DNA of 64,000 nucleotides. It comes from UBA168 sp011055275. Lineage in GTDB: Archaea; Thermoproteota; Thermoprotei_A; Marsarchaeales; UBA168. Numbering within the stretch: the first letter of the stretch is position 1; the number at the start of each line of letters is the position of its first letter. The DNA lies in NCBI GenBank assembly GCA_046635845.1, contig JAQQXN010000001.1; one strand, written 5' to 3'. Shown here piece after piece: positions 49,913 to 58,383 of the stretch. The notes below the pieces were generated by a model. The model made no database searches. It had not been told where the DNA came from and saw nothing but the letters and a program-made list of their open reading frames with translations. The translations under genes and the position numbers were made by a program.

Positions 49913-50291
49913 GCCTTTTTTACGTTATTGTGAAATCGTTGTAATTATATGCCCTCGTAGAGCATGAGGGTTAAGCGTGGCGCCCGTTTTGAGTTTTTTA
50001 GATGATACCCACTTAGGCAGCACCAGATTGATGATTTTTCGCTTACTGGTTATCGTGGATTTTGCGCAAGCGTAGCACAGCACGTCAGCATAAGCGGGCG
50101 CTTGATCAGCACGTAGGTGATCAACGATTAATGGTCATGCAAGTGGCGTTCGGGATGTAATCGTTTCTTGAATTGAGCTCACAATTTCCAGCGATCGTTT
50201 GACTGATTTACGCGCTTTTTAGGATCTAGGGGCTGGTGTCTGGTAAGACATGGTAGTGGAAGAATTTGATTTTTAACCAAATAAGTTTAGG
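49913..50291. other. Intergenic region, nothing recognised
   Basis: Roughly 380 bases between a rightward gene and leftward frames; no coding or RNA pattern was seen. Confidence 0.4.
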
Positions 50292-50627
50292 TCATCGCGG
50301 ATAACTATCCCGCGTTTGAGCGCTTGTTTCCAATAGCATTTTGTAATAGTCGCTTGAACTCAGTGGACTGCAAGGCTTTACCTCGAGGTTTTCCTGAATA
50401 TCGAACTGGTCATAGGGATCGAGAAACCTAATTCCCTCAAATTCTTTACACGTTAAGGAGCACGTCAACGCCGCTCTAAACTTGAAGTCTCCTCTACTGC
50501 GACTTCCGCAGAACACTACGGAACGTCTACCAAGCTGACGCGGCGAAGCAACCTCGAAGTTCTTCACGGTATTAATTGCTTCTTGCCTCGTTTTCCCTTT
50601 TACAAGACCGCGTTCAACACCTTCCAC
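50292..50627 (-). CDS. Hypothetical protein, possibly a gene fragment
   Basis: A 111-codon frame opening with GTG. Its composition is protein-like (a KTRQEAINTVKNFE helix and EGIRFLDPYDQFDI and SSSDYYKMLLETS segments), and SVVFCGSRSRGDF recalls the GSxxRGD loop of nucleotidyltransferases. The catalytic second aspartate pair of that family is not obvious, so I do not assign it. No TATA box was found at the usual distance. It could be a fragment of a minimal nucleotidyltransferase or a chance frame. Confidence 0.3.
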   Translation of the reverse strand: MEGVERGLVKGKTRQEAINTVKNFEVASPRQLGRRSVVFCGSRSRGDFKFRAALTCSLTCKEFEGIRFLDPYDQFDIQENLEVKPCSPLSSSDYYKMLLETSAQTRDSYPR

Positions 50628-50867
50628 TCACATTATTATTCGCTCTCTTCTTGTTCTCGTCAGAGAATTACTCGAAGGGCCCGCCCTCGAGGAGCACATC
50701 TCGACATCTTGTAGGGATATAAAGCCTGGAAAGGAACCGAAGGCAGTGTAGGTCATAACGAATACCCTAGTCTCTTCGTAATCCTAAGCGGCCCGCGTCC
50801 CCAAGCGGCTTCCCCACAAGGCGGAGCAGCGCCTCAATCGTAAGTTGAGCGCTTGTCCAGCCTTGAA
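50628..50867. other. Intergenic region, nothing recognised
   Basis: About 240 bases downstream of the PqaA-like gene; a TATA-like TTTATATCC on the minus strand near 50722 leads to no convincing gene. Confidence 0.3.
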
Positions 50868-52205
50868 TCATGCCCAACTATTATCGGGGTCCGGCTTCGC
50901 CCCCTCCCGCGAGCGCCTGGCCGCCACTATCCACCCATCATACTCACGGCGATCCAGCACGGTAGATAGGCTTTTGCTTAAATGATCAGTGATAAGCCCA
51001 CATGGCTTTCGTGAGCCTGTTTGTACCACGAACATGTTCGACGACAGGTAAAAGTTTGGCCTTCCCTTAAACTCGAACTCCACGAACGCTGCCTTGTTTC
51101 TTCCCTCCCTCTTTAATTTGAAACCCTTTGACCACTTCATCCTTTGCCAACGGCTCTTCACGAAGTTCATGTTCTCTGACTCCGCTGTCCAAACGTATGC
51201 TCCTTCTTCCGGATAGGCCGTGATCAGGGCTCCCTCGTCGTCGTATGTGGCCTGTGCTTTGGGGTCGGGCAGCTTTTCTCCTCTCGACGTCATTTCGTGA
51301 AAGGTCTTAAGCGTTGAAAGAAGCCTATCTCTATCCTGCAGGCTGTGATCGGAATTCGGAAGGTAGAGTATCCTCTTCTCCCCTAGCAATCTGTCGTAGT
51401 AAAACTGGTCGGCGTTTATGGCCCAAAATTGGTCATTTGCCCCGTTAATTATCAGCTTTGGCATCGTTATCCGGTCCAAATATGTGAACGGATCGATGAG
51501 CCTAACCGCCTCAAGCGCTACCTTATCTCCTTTTAATAGCAGGTCAAACAGGCCTCTTTGATAGTAGTCCTTGAGCTCAGGGCTGAAACTTCCCAAAAGC
51601 TTTACCTGGTTTTTTACCTGCTCCGGTACGTTCAGGTTGTTGTAGACCATGGGGGCTATGGCCTTTACCCGGTCGTCAACGGCTGATGTCAGCCACGTCG
51701 TCCATCCCCTTTTGGATGCCCCAGTTACCGTGTATCCCTTAAGGGATATCCCTTTCTTGGAGAAGTAATCTGATACCGCATCCATTGCCCTAACCGCGCT
51801 TTTCGTCATGGGGAAAAGGAGAAGCCACTCTGGATCGCCGCTCTCGACAAACTTGCCGACCGTATAAGATATAATCTCATCTTCGACCATTCCCTGGTAG
51901 GGCTGATTTGGCACGTCGAAGAGAACGGCAACGGGCGAACCAGTCGTCTCAGCAATCCAGCGCACCGCATTTAACTCACCTGATTGATTGCTCAGGTATT
52001 CCAGCTTGCCTGAATAACTTCCCGTTATGTAGAGGAGGGCTTGGTCGGATGTTATGGACGAAGGGGTTACAATGAGAACGGTATGCTTCCAGGTAATGCC
52101 CTTCCAGACTTGAGATATGAGCTCGATGCGGGTTAAGTCGCGAATCGTTTCTCTCACGGTATAATCGAATATATCGTTTTTCTTCACGAAATCGTCAAGT
52201 TCCAT
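50868..52205 (-). CDS. PhoPQ-activated pathogenicity-related (PqaA) family hydrolase
   Basis: A 445-residue alpha/beta-hydrolase-fold protein of the PqaA family. The nucleophile Ser is in VTGASKRGWTTW, and the acid in IINGANDQFW and the His in PNSDHSLQDRD complete the triad. The family has been noted in bacteria and slime moulds, and its substrate is unknown. No signal peptide is seen at the N-terminus (MELDDFVKKNDIFDY), unlike bacterial members, so it should be cytoplasmic. The C-terminal roughly 150 residues are the beta-rich domain typical of the family. It stands alone. Confidence 0.9.
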   Translation of the reverse strand: MELDDFVKKNDIFDYTVRETIRDLTRIELISQVWKGITWKHTVLIVTPSSITSDQALLYITGSYSGKLEYLSNQSGELNAVRWIAETTGSPVAVLFDVPNQPYQGMVEDEIISYTVGKFVESGDPEWLLLFPMTKSAVRAMDAVSDYFSKKGISLKGYTVTGASKRGWTTWLTSAVDDRVKAIAPMVYNNLNVPEQVKNQVKLLGSFSPELKDYYQRGLFDLLLKGDKVALEAVRLIDPFTYLDRITMPKLIINGANDQFWAINADQFYYDRLLGEKRILYLPNSDHSLQDRDRLLSTLKTFHEMTSRGEKLPDPKAQATYDDEGALITAYPEEGAYVWTAESENMNFVKSRWQRMKWSKGFKLKREGRNKAAFVEFEFKGRPNFYLSSNMFVVQTGSRKPCGLITDHLSKSLSTVLDRREYDGWIVAARRSREGAKPDPDNSWA

Positions 52206-52647
52206 AAGATCATCATGGTAATCACTTTAAAGCTTACTTAGTTATTTCTTGGCCCGATCTCGCGCTTTGCTCCATTGAAATCAGAAAGCTTTTCGTAGGC
52301 CTCATGGGCATTCACGGCGTCACGGTCTTCTAATGAAGTAACCACGCCAGTTACAGCACAATCTATCCGCACGCAGGGTCATCATGGGGCTCGAGACTAG
52401 GGCGCCGGACATGCACAGACCTCGGTCACGCAATTCGCGACTTGCATTGTTCAGTCTCCTAAGGCGGCCCTCTTCTTCAGGGACATCTGATCGTACGAGG
52501 TAAATTGCGGTGGTAAACTGCCCTGTTTTTATATCGCTAACGGATGCGATCTCGCCGATAAAAAACGAACGCAACTACGGTCACATGTCTTCGCTAAACG
52601 CGCTGCAAGCACTCGTAAGGCTTCTTTTGAGGCTCTGTTGAAGTTAC
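52206..52647. other. Intergenic region, nothing firmly supported
   Basis: A minus-strand frame of 84 codons (52320-52574) contains EIASVSDIKTGQFTTAIYLVRS and looks partly protein-like, but no start fits the nearby TATA-like TTTTTTATC. Not called as a gene. Confidence 0.35.
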
Positions 52648-52660
52648 ATAAGCTTAATAG
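52648..52660 (+). promoter_or_regulatory. TATA box of the ABC-2 exporter operon
   Basis: ATAAGCTTAATAG is centred about 27 bases before the ATG at 52681, in line with other leaderless genes in the window. Confidence 0.6.
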
Positions 52661-52680
52661 TTTCAAGACGGGATCAATAA

Positions 52681-53589
52681 ATGATCGAAGTCTCCAACGT
52701 AACCGTCAACTACGGCAAGGTCAAGGCCCTCGACTCAGCCAGCTTCAAGGTTCCTGATGGGAGAGTAGTTGGCTTCGTGGGAGTGAACGGCGCGGGTAAG
52801 ACAACCACAATTAAGGTGGCCTGTGGCGTCCTGAAGCCGACCTCGGGAACCGTCCTGATCGACGGCCTAGACGTGGTCAAGCAGAAGGCCCAAGCATCCA
52901 GAAGCTTAGGGTGGGTGCCCGAACTGCCAACCTACGAGCAGGGGGTCAGGGCCATGGATTACTTCGTTTACTTGGCCGGCTACTATGGTCTTTCGGGAAC
53001 TGAGGCGAAGAGGGTGGGTCAAGATCTCTTCCAGCAGCTCGGTCTGCTGGAGAGCTCCAGCAAGAAGCTGAAGGATTACTCCCAAGGGATGAAGAAGAGG
53101 TTTGCGCTAGCAGTTTCGCTGCTGAATGACCCCCACAACTTCTTAATGGATGAGGTGATGAACGGCCTGGATCCCCAGGGCATCGCTTTCTTCAGGGATA
53201 AGACCGTGGAGTTCAGGAAGCAGGGAAAGGCCGTCCTCTTTTCCTCGCACATACTTTCAGAGGTCCAGAGCATAGCTGACGAGGTCGTTTTCATACACAA
53301 GGGAAGGGTCTTGGCAGTCAAGGGCATGGATGAGATCCTGTCCCTTGTGCAGACTTCAGGTGTGAAGGTGTCCGTTTCCAACCCAGACGCCCATCTTAAG
53401 GACATACTTTCTTCTTATGGGGAAGTCAAGGAGCTCGGGAAGGGCAGCTACGAGGTCGAGGGTATCAAGATCAACCCAGAGGACCTGAATTCGGTGCTCG
53501 TCCAACAGGGTTACAAGGTCTCAGGGATCGAGAGGGTAACCGGGAACCTCGAGTCCTACTTCTTTAAGCTCATAGGTGAGCAACCATGA
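52681..53589 (+). CDS. ABC transporter ATP-binding protein (ABC-2 exporter type)
   Basis: A 302-residue ATPase. Walker A is GVNGAGKTTTIK (about residues 34-45), the signature is YSQGMKKRF, Walker B is NFLMDEVMNGLDP (Asp and catalytic Glu kept, the usual Pro after Glu replaced by Val), and the switch His is in FSSHILSEVQ. The C-terminal roughly 80 residues form the regulatory extension common in multidrug or antibiotic exporters. The next gene starts inside its stop (ATGA), so the two products form a transporter. G+C content looks higher than in neighbouring genes, which may indicate separate origin. It is unlikely to serve the importers at 1.3 kb, whose ATPases are of another type. Confidence 0.94.
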   Translation: MIEVSNVTVNYGKVKALDSASFKVPDGRVVGFVGVNGAGKTTTIKVACGVLKPTSGTVLIDGLDVVKQKAQASRSLGWVPELPTYEQGVRAMDYFVYLAGYYGLSGTEAKRVGQDLFQQLGLLESSSKKLKDYSQGMKKRFALAVSLLNDPHNFLMDEVMNGLDPQGIAFFRDKTVEFRKQGKAVLFSSHILSEVQSIADEVVFIHKGRVLAVKGMDEILSLVQTSGVKVSVSNPDAHLKDILSSYGEVKELGKGSYEVEGIKINPEDLNSVLVQQGYKVSGIERVTGNLESYFFKLIGEQP

Positions 53590-54890
53590 CTAACGGCGTG
53601 CTCTACGACTTCAGGCGCTCCCTCTTCAGGCCTTCGCTGATAGTGCTTGTGATTCTCTTCGTGGCGGCCGGCGTGGGCATAGCTTACCTCGACATTTCCA
53701 CCATGGGCATCAGCCAGCCGAGCTATTACGTGGTTTACGGGTACCCTGGGCCAGCTGAGGCCAACGGCTCGCAGGAGCTACTGGGCTATCTCTTCAACCA
53801 GCAGGGCACTGGCTTAGGAGGGGCCACCTTATACCTCACGGGCGGTAAGGCCGTCACAAACTCCAGCGGTTACTTCCACTGGGAAAGCTCGCCGACACAA
53901 CCCCTGATGATCGGCGCGCCAGTGACGTTCAGCTTTCGCGGCTCTAACCACACGGCCAGCGCCGGCTTCGATGCGATCGTGGGAATCAACCTCGCCTCTC
54001 ACTCGGCCATATTCATCGTTGGGGCAAGGCCTGGCCTCTCCATATATTTCAAGCAGTCGAAGAGCTTTCCCTCCGTGACGACCAATAGCCCCAGCGAGTA
54101 CGCAAAGATGACGGACTTGGGGGTCGCAACGTCTCCCATCTTCCGTCACGTCATTGCCCTTAACGCCAGTCTCCCGTTTGTTTCTTACGCCGAGGTGAAC
54201 TCCACCACTGGTCTCGTGCTTACGTCTGGCTCGAACGAGATCTATCAGCTCCTTATGCCGACGGGCTATGCCTCCGTCCTATTTAATTCAGCGACCATCT
54301 TCGCTGAGTTCTTCCCGATAATGGCTTTCTACCTCGTGTACGCCATGTTCGTCAGCCCTAGGGCAACCGGTGCGCTGGAGTTCATACTTGCGCGTCCAGT
54401 CACGAAGCGGGGTCTGTTCACCGCCAGGTACCTGGGGGGCGCGCTCACGCTCCTGGTATCGGCGGGCATCGTTGCCGCCGCTCTTGGGCTAACTGTGGCG
54501 TTTCTCCTGGGGGTCCAGCCGACTTATTCAGACATTGGACTGATCTTCGCCGGCCTTTCCGTTGAGTTGCTGGCCTTTTTCTCCCTCTCTTTCCTCATAG
54601 GGACGTGGGTCAGAGGGACAGGGTCTTACCTTGGGATATCCATAGCGGCCTTCATATTCTTCTTCATGGGTATATTCGACCTGATCGTGCTCCTCGAGAA
54701 CTTGCCAAACCTCTACTATCTAGACCCTCGCGGGCTCTACGACATGATAGCAAGCTTTGGCACCTCTTCTAATACGTCTTTGTTGTTCCCCTACTCCAGC
54801 CCCCTGATGGTGGGCGTTGCAGCGGTCCTCTGGATAGTTCTCCCACTGCTCGGTGCGATGATCTCCTATGAAAGGCAGAGGGTTGCGTGA
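53586..54890 (+). CDS. ABC-2 type permease with an extracytoplasmic domain
   Basis: A 434-residue membrane partner of the preceding ATPase. Helix 1 (about residues 13-33) is followed by a large extracytoplasmic region up to about residue 225. This contains a GLGGATLYLTGGKAVTNSSGYFHW stretch (shown here in part) of the carboxypeptidase-regulatory/Ig-like type. Five further helices follow (about 235-430), with an FILARPVTKRGLFTARYLG cytoplasmic loop typical of ABC-2 permeases of the NosY/multidrug group. Substrate is not evident; small peptides, lipids or drugs are typical. Confidence 0.88.
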   Translation: MTNGVLYDFRRSLFRPSLIVLVILFVAAGVGIAYLDISTMGISQPSYYVVYGYPGPAEANGSQELLGYLFNQQGTGLGGATLYLTGGKAVTNSSGYFHWESSPTQPLMIGAPVTFSFRGSNHTASAGFDAIVGINLASHSAIFIVGARPGLSIYFKQSKSFPSVTTNSPSEYAKMTDLGVATSPIFRHVIALNASLPFVSYAEVNSTTGLVLTSGSNEIYQLLMPTGYASVLFNSATIFAEFFPIMAFYLVYAMFVSPRATGALEFILARPVTKRGLFTARYLGGALTLLVSAGIVAAALGLTVAFLLGVQPTYSDIGLIFAGLSVELLAFFSLSFLIGTWVRGTGSYLGISIAAFIFFFMGIFDLIVLLENLPNLYYLDPRGLYDMIASFGTSSNTSLLFPYSSPLMVGVAAVLWIVLPLLGAMISYERQRVA

Positions 54891-55251
54891 ATGAGAAGTC
54901 CCTTAGGTTGGTATGGAAAAAGTATGACGGCAAGATGCAGGACCGAGTTCTTTTTAATTTACTGGAGCATGTTTCTGCGCAGTTAGCAGCCTGTTCGCTG
55001 ACATGTCTCTTGATAGGCGCTGAGGTAGGCGCAAATCTTATTCTTTCGAAGAGGCACGTTGGCGACAAATCGTTGGGAACGAGGCCCATCTCACTGCCAA
55101 CGTACCTGTGAGCTGCGGCCCTGGTTGCCTGAACACCGAATACATATCGTCCACATGTGATCTTCAATCGTCTGTTGTCCTTGGTATTCATGAGTATTGC
55201 TAGCTCTTATTGTGCTTTCTGATCGGCATTTTTGCGTCAGGCGCCCTAGGT
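54891..55251. other. Intergenic region, weak frame
   Basis: A 74-codon plus-strand frame (54887-55111) starts at GTG overlapping the permease stop as GTGA, but the product resembles no family and has no ribosome site, so it is not called. The rest is featureless. Confidence 0.4.
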
Positions 55252-56427
55252 TCAGTTTGCTTTTTTAGATGCGGCTAGCGGTAGGGCCTCCGGCAGGTTA
55301 AAGCCTAACCAGCGATCCAGAAATACAATGATGAGGAACGATACCGCAAATGAGTAGCTTGCCACGGTTACCACGCCAAGTCCTTGGACCAATACGGTGC
55401 TCATATTACCTAATATTAGGCCTCTTGCCCCGACGCTCGCAAACAATCCCGTCGCCAGCGCTCCCCACGCTCCTCCCATTCCGTGCACGCCCCAAACGTC
55501 GAGAGGATCGGCAAGTCCTGTTTTTGCCCTGAAATTTGAAGCTAAGTTTGTAATGATCCCTCCGACAAAACCGATGATCATGGCGTACGCGGGGGTGACA
55601 AAGCCAGCAGCTGGAGTGATGGCGACAAGGCCAGCTATCATGCCCTGCATGGCATCCAATATTCCGTGGGACCTTCTGTGCCAACCAATAAGCATCCATA
55701 CGAGGCCAGCCGCTGATGCGCCCGACAACGTGTTGGCGAAAGCAAGGGCAGCAAGGCCGTCAGCGCTCAAAGCGCTTCCGGCATTGAAACCGAACCAACC
55801 AAAAAGCAGCAGTAAAGAACCCAAAACGAGGTAAGTGCTATTGCCTGGCTCGCTCACGGATGGTCTCCTTCCACATTTCCTAACGTAGAGAGCAAAGGCA
55901 AGCGCAGCCATGCCGGCGTTCAGGTGGACTACCGCTCCTCCGGCGAAGTCGAGCATGCCCAATGACTTAAGCCAACCACCAGCTCCCCATATCCAATGAG
56001 CTATCGGATTGTAAACGAGGACCGACCATGTAACGATGAAAAGCGCGAGCGTCGTGGCTTTTACCCTTGTGGTAAACACACCCATTATAAGCGCAGGAGT
56101 TATGGCCGCAAAAAGTCCCATGAACGTCACGTAAGCAAGCATGGGAACGTCGGAACCCTGGAGAACTTCCTGGAACGTTATTCCCGATAATCCAAACCAA
56201 GACGTGCCCCCTATTAAAGGCGAGCCAGTCGAGAAAACCAACGAAAAACCCACCAGAACCCACTCTATCGAAACAATAACCAAAGCAAGGACCGTTTGCT
56301 CGGCAACGGCTTGGAGGCTTTCTTCCTTCACCATGCCTGCGTAGAATAACGCGAGCGCCGGTATCATTATCATTACCAAGGCTGACGAGACCAATACCCA
56401 TGCGGTAGACGCAGCGTTTGGTAGCAT
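55252..56427 (-). CDS. amt: Ammonium transporter Amt
   Basis: A 391-residue ammonium channel with eleven hydrophobic helices. The conserved pore histidines lie in GGAVVHLNAGMAAL and VWGVHGMGGAWGAL; the phenylalanine gate region and the FGWFGFNAGSALSADG block are typical. The ATG at 56427 (MLPNAASTAW) is preferred because GCTTTTAGG lies 24 bases upstream, whereas the longer frame to 56472 begins upstream of this box. No GlnB/GlnK regulator lies beside it, which is unusual because amt-glnK pairing is widespread in archaea. Confidence 0.95.
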   Translation of the reverse strand: MLPNAASTAWVLVSSALVMIMIPALALFYAGMVKEESLQAVAEQTVLALVIVSIEWVLVGFSLVFSTGSPLIGGTSWFGLSGITFQEVLQGSDVPMLAYVTFMGLFAAITPALIMGVFTTRVKATTLALFIVTWSVLVYNPIAHWIWGAGGWLKSLGMLDFAGGAVVHLNAGMAALAFALYVRKCGRRPSVSEPGNSTYLVLGSLLLLFGWFGFNAGSALSADGLAALAFANTLSGASAAGLVWMLIGWHRRSHGILDAMQGMIAGLVAITPAAGFVTPAYAMIIGFVGGIITNLASNFRAKTGLADPLDVWGVHGMGGAWGALATGLFASVGARGLILGNMSTVLVQGLGVVTVASYSFAVSFLIIVFLDRWLGFNLPEALPLAASKKAN

Positions 56428-57311
56428 GAAACGTTGTGTAATGGGCCTAAAAGCTTTTCTAAATATAGGCAAATATTTTGAACGCCTTTCCGATTTTTGA
56501 TGACAAATGTGAATAATACTTAATCACTTAAGCAGATTTATGCAAAATCATTCGTCAATCTAAGAAAAAACGTAGCCATAAGATTCATGCATCGAAGAGC
56601 AGGGATTTTTGGCCATAGTACCCTAGGTGCCTACGGCTAAAATTTGCCCATCTAAGGATAATAGCGCAGGAAGGAAGTTTTACCGGGGCCGGGTTCCCCT
56701 TCGAGATATCCATTAGTTTAAGCGGCTGTAAAGTTAACGAGGCTTCTCGAAGATCATCTTACGGCATCCCAAGCGTAAAACTTGTTAACGTGCAGATCTG
56801 AGATTTCCCTCTAAAAGTTCGCGTAGATCAACGGTAATCTTTGTAATATATAGTAAATAGCAAAGCGATGTTTTTAAAGGAGTAGAGCTAGCTGCGGCTA
56901 ATAAATCACGGCAAAAATGCCTGCCTTGGCGCACGGAGCCACTGCTTCAACAGCCGTGGCGGGCCCATTGCATGGAATCTTCTCTTTTCTAGAGGTGCCC
57001 CAGGAAATCTGGGTCACTAGCTTAACTTGATTTATGCCCGAGAACGGTATTATTAAGTGCTTGAAAATTGGCTTAGGACGCGTTCGCTTTGTCTGGCTAT
57101 GTTTAACTTAGTAATTCAAAGTTAAAAGGCTGTTTTCCAGGCCGTTGATCTTCGCTGCGCCCGTCGTTCTGTGCGGATTGGCGCATCGCGCGATCGCAAA
57201 GAAGGTTTGGCTACCTGCTCCCGGAAGAACCCCACAAAGGGAGCTACGCAGAAAAAGGGCACTAACGCATCATATCGCAGGAATCTCAGACCTGACTTAA
57301 TTAACCAACGT
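56428..57311. other. Long intergenic region, nothing recognised
   Basis: Nearly 900 bases with the amt promoter at the left end and A/T-rich, featureless sequence elsewhere. TTTTTAAAGG near 56870 resembles a TATA box but leads to no gene. Confidence 0.4.
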
Positions 57312-57413
57312 ATGAGCCTCGATGGGCGCGAGGAACTTCTTATGCGCGAATTTGGATATCGATCTGTCAAAAATTTAAGCGTGAAAGAGCGAGAGGAATT
57401 TGAGAAGCGATGA
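57312..57413 (+). CDS. Short charged peptide gene upstream of membrane gene
   Basis: A 33-codon frame, MSLDGREELL... to EEFEKR, ends as ATGA at the start of the membrane gene. The charged helical product resembles the end of a small SHOCT- or ribbon-helix-like protein, but no family can be named. The frame remains open upstream to 57171, so the true start is uncertain. It may be the remainder of a larger broken gene. Confidence 0.35.
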   Translation: MSLDGREELLMREFGYRSVKNLSVKEREEFEKR

Positions 57414-57832
57414 AGCTAAAGAAAGTCGGCCTAGCCGTTCTTTGGTATGCAACTGCCGTTGCACTGATGTTTTTGTCTTCCACCTTATCCATAGGACGAA
57501 CTGGCGCTTCTTTTATTAGCGCGCTTCCCTGGATCATGTGGTTAGTCTTTGGACTGATCGCTGCGGCGGTTGCCCCCTCTTCTTGGTCGATAAGTCTAGA
57601 GGATACATGATTCAGACCGCCGTTTCCTGCGTAAGGGGAGGCTTGAGTTCTTTTGAGTTCGGTTTCGTGGTCTTCTTTGGGAGCATCCCCGCCGTGCTAT
57701 GCCGCATTTCTCGGCCTGGGAACGTTATTCTTGATCTTCGGCCCAGTTAGGTTCTTCGTCAAAGGAGCGTTAGTCGCGTACAGGAAGTCAGGGACGCCTG
57801 AACGATCCCGCCGATTGAGCTATTTCAGCTGA
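57410..57832 (+). pseudogene. Frameshifted small membrane protein
   Basis: The frame from 57410 encodes two membrane helices (ATAVALMFLSSTL and IMWLVFGLIAAAVAP). It loses the pattern near 57575, where another frame picks up (LFLVDKSRGYMIQTAVSCVRGG, shortened here). A third frame from about 57680 gives a clear continuation, YAAFLGLGTLFLIFGPV, FFVKGALVAYRKSG, ending at 57832. Hydrophobic segments and loops in three successive frames show one small multi-helix protein with at least two indels. Family unknown. Its end runs into the inverted-repeat GC-rich island. Confidence 0.6.
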
Positions 57833-57974
57833 ACTGTTACTTTGACGACTTCGGATATTTTTTAACTCAGCTACCATGCTCCCTTTCCGAGGGGGGTCCG
57901 CATAACAGTTCAGCTGAAATTCGGTACTCCCCCTGGTTTTTGTGCGGGCGGCCGCCGTTTCAGCAAAGCTGTTA
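57822..57974. repeat. 18-bp inverted repeat with a third related copy
   Basis: ATTTCAGCTGAACTGTTA at 57822-57839 is perfectly complementary to the 18 bases at 57903-57920. A third, degenerate copy in the first orientation lies at 57958-57974, TTTCAGCAAAGCTGTTA (13 of 17 bases shared). The loop is 63 bases. The alternating orientation (right, left, right) resembles transposon-end or recombination sites, or stems of an RNA. Confidence 0.75.
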
Positions 57975-58290
57975 TGACACAATGCCGGCGCCTCGGCGGC
58001 GTCCGAGGATCGCTTTAGCGGTCGGCTGTCCCGGGGGTCTTCCGTGTTGGTACACGGCGAGCGTCCCCGCGCGAGTGCTTTAGCCAGAGGGGCGAGCTTC
58101 AAATTTTTTGGTCAAGGTACCCTAGATTGCTAGGGCAAAAAATGGTCGATCTCGGGGTTGCCGGGTTTTTGCGCCAATGGCCTTGCCCGCGCCTCCCGGT
58201 GCCGACCGCGCCATGGCGGTGCGTCGCAGCCCTTGAGGTCGGTCTGCCTTAGTTCGTTGTCGGGATTAGGTGCCACGAAATCGGGCACTC
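57880..58290. ncRNA. GC-rich island, candidate structured RNA
   Basis: About 400 bases between the broken membrane gene and an MFS gene are far richer in G+C than the flanks. They contain several short perfect hairpins: CCTCGG/CCGAGG (57991-58008), CGCT/AGCG (58011-58020), CCGTGT/ACACGG around a TGGT loop (58042-58057), and a GGGGG/CCCCC pairing across 57890-57932. In thermophilic archaea such islands often mark structured RNA genes. The sequence did not match what I know of archaeal RNase P or SRP RNA, tRNA or 5S rRNA. It could instead be transferred GC-rich DNA: minus-strand frames such as 57788-58102 are open but look meaningless. The strand is undetermined. Confidence 0.35.
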
Positions 58291-58383
58291 TCTTTCGCCT
58301 CTACCTTATTTGATGCCCTGAACGGATATTATATAGGTAAATCGATACCCGTAAGTGCTAATCCTTAACCAACGTGGTCTACC

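Noticed and set aside
54887..55111. 74-codon frame overlapping the ABC-2 permease stop
   Set aside because: Only the GTGA overlap speaks for it; there is no family resemblance and the frame crosses A/T-rich spacer.
57880..58290. RNase P RNA, SRP RNA or an rRNA fragment
   Set aside because: The conserved GAGGAAAGTC, ACAGAA or GGAAGGAAGCAGC-type blocks that I know were not found on either strand.
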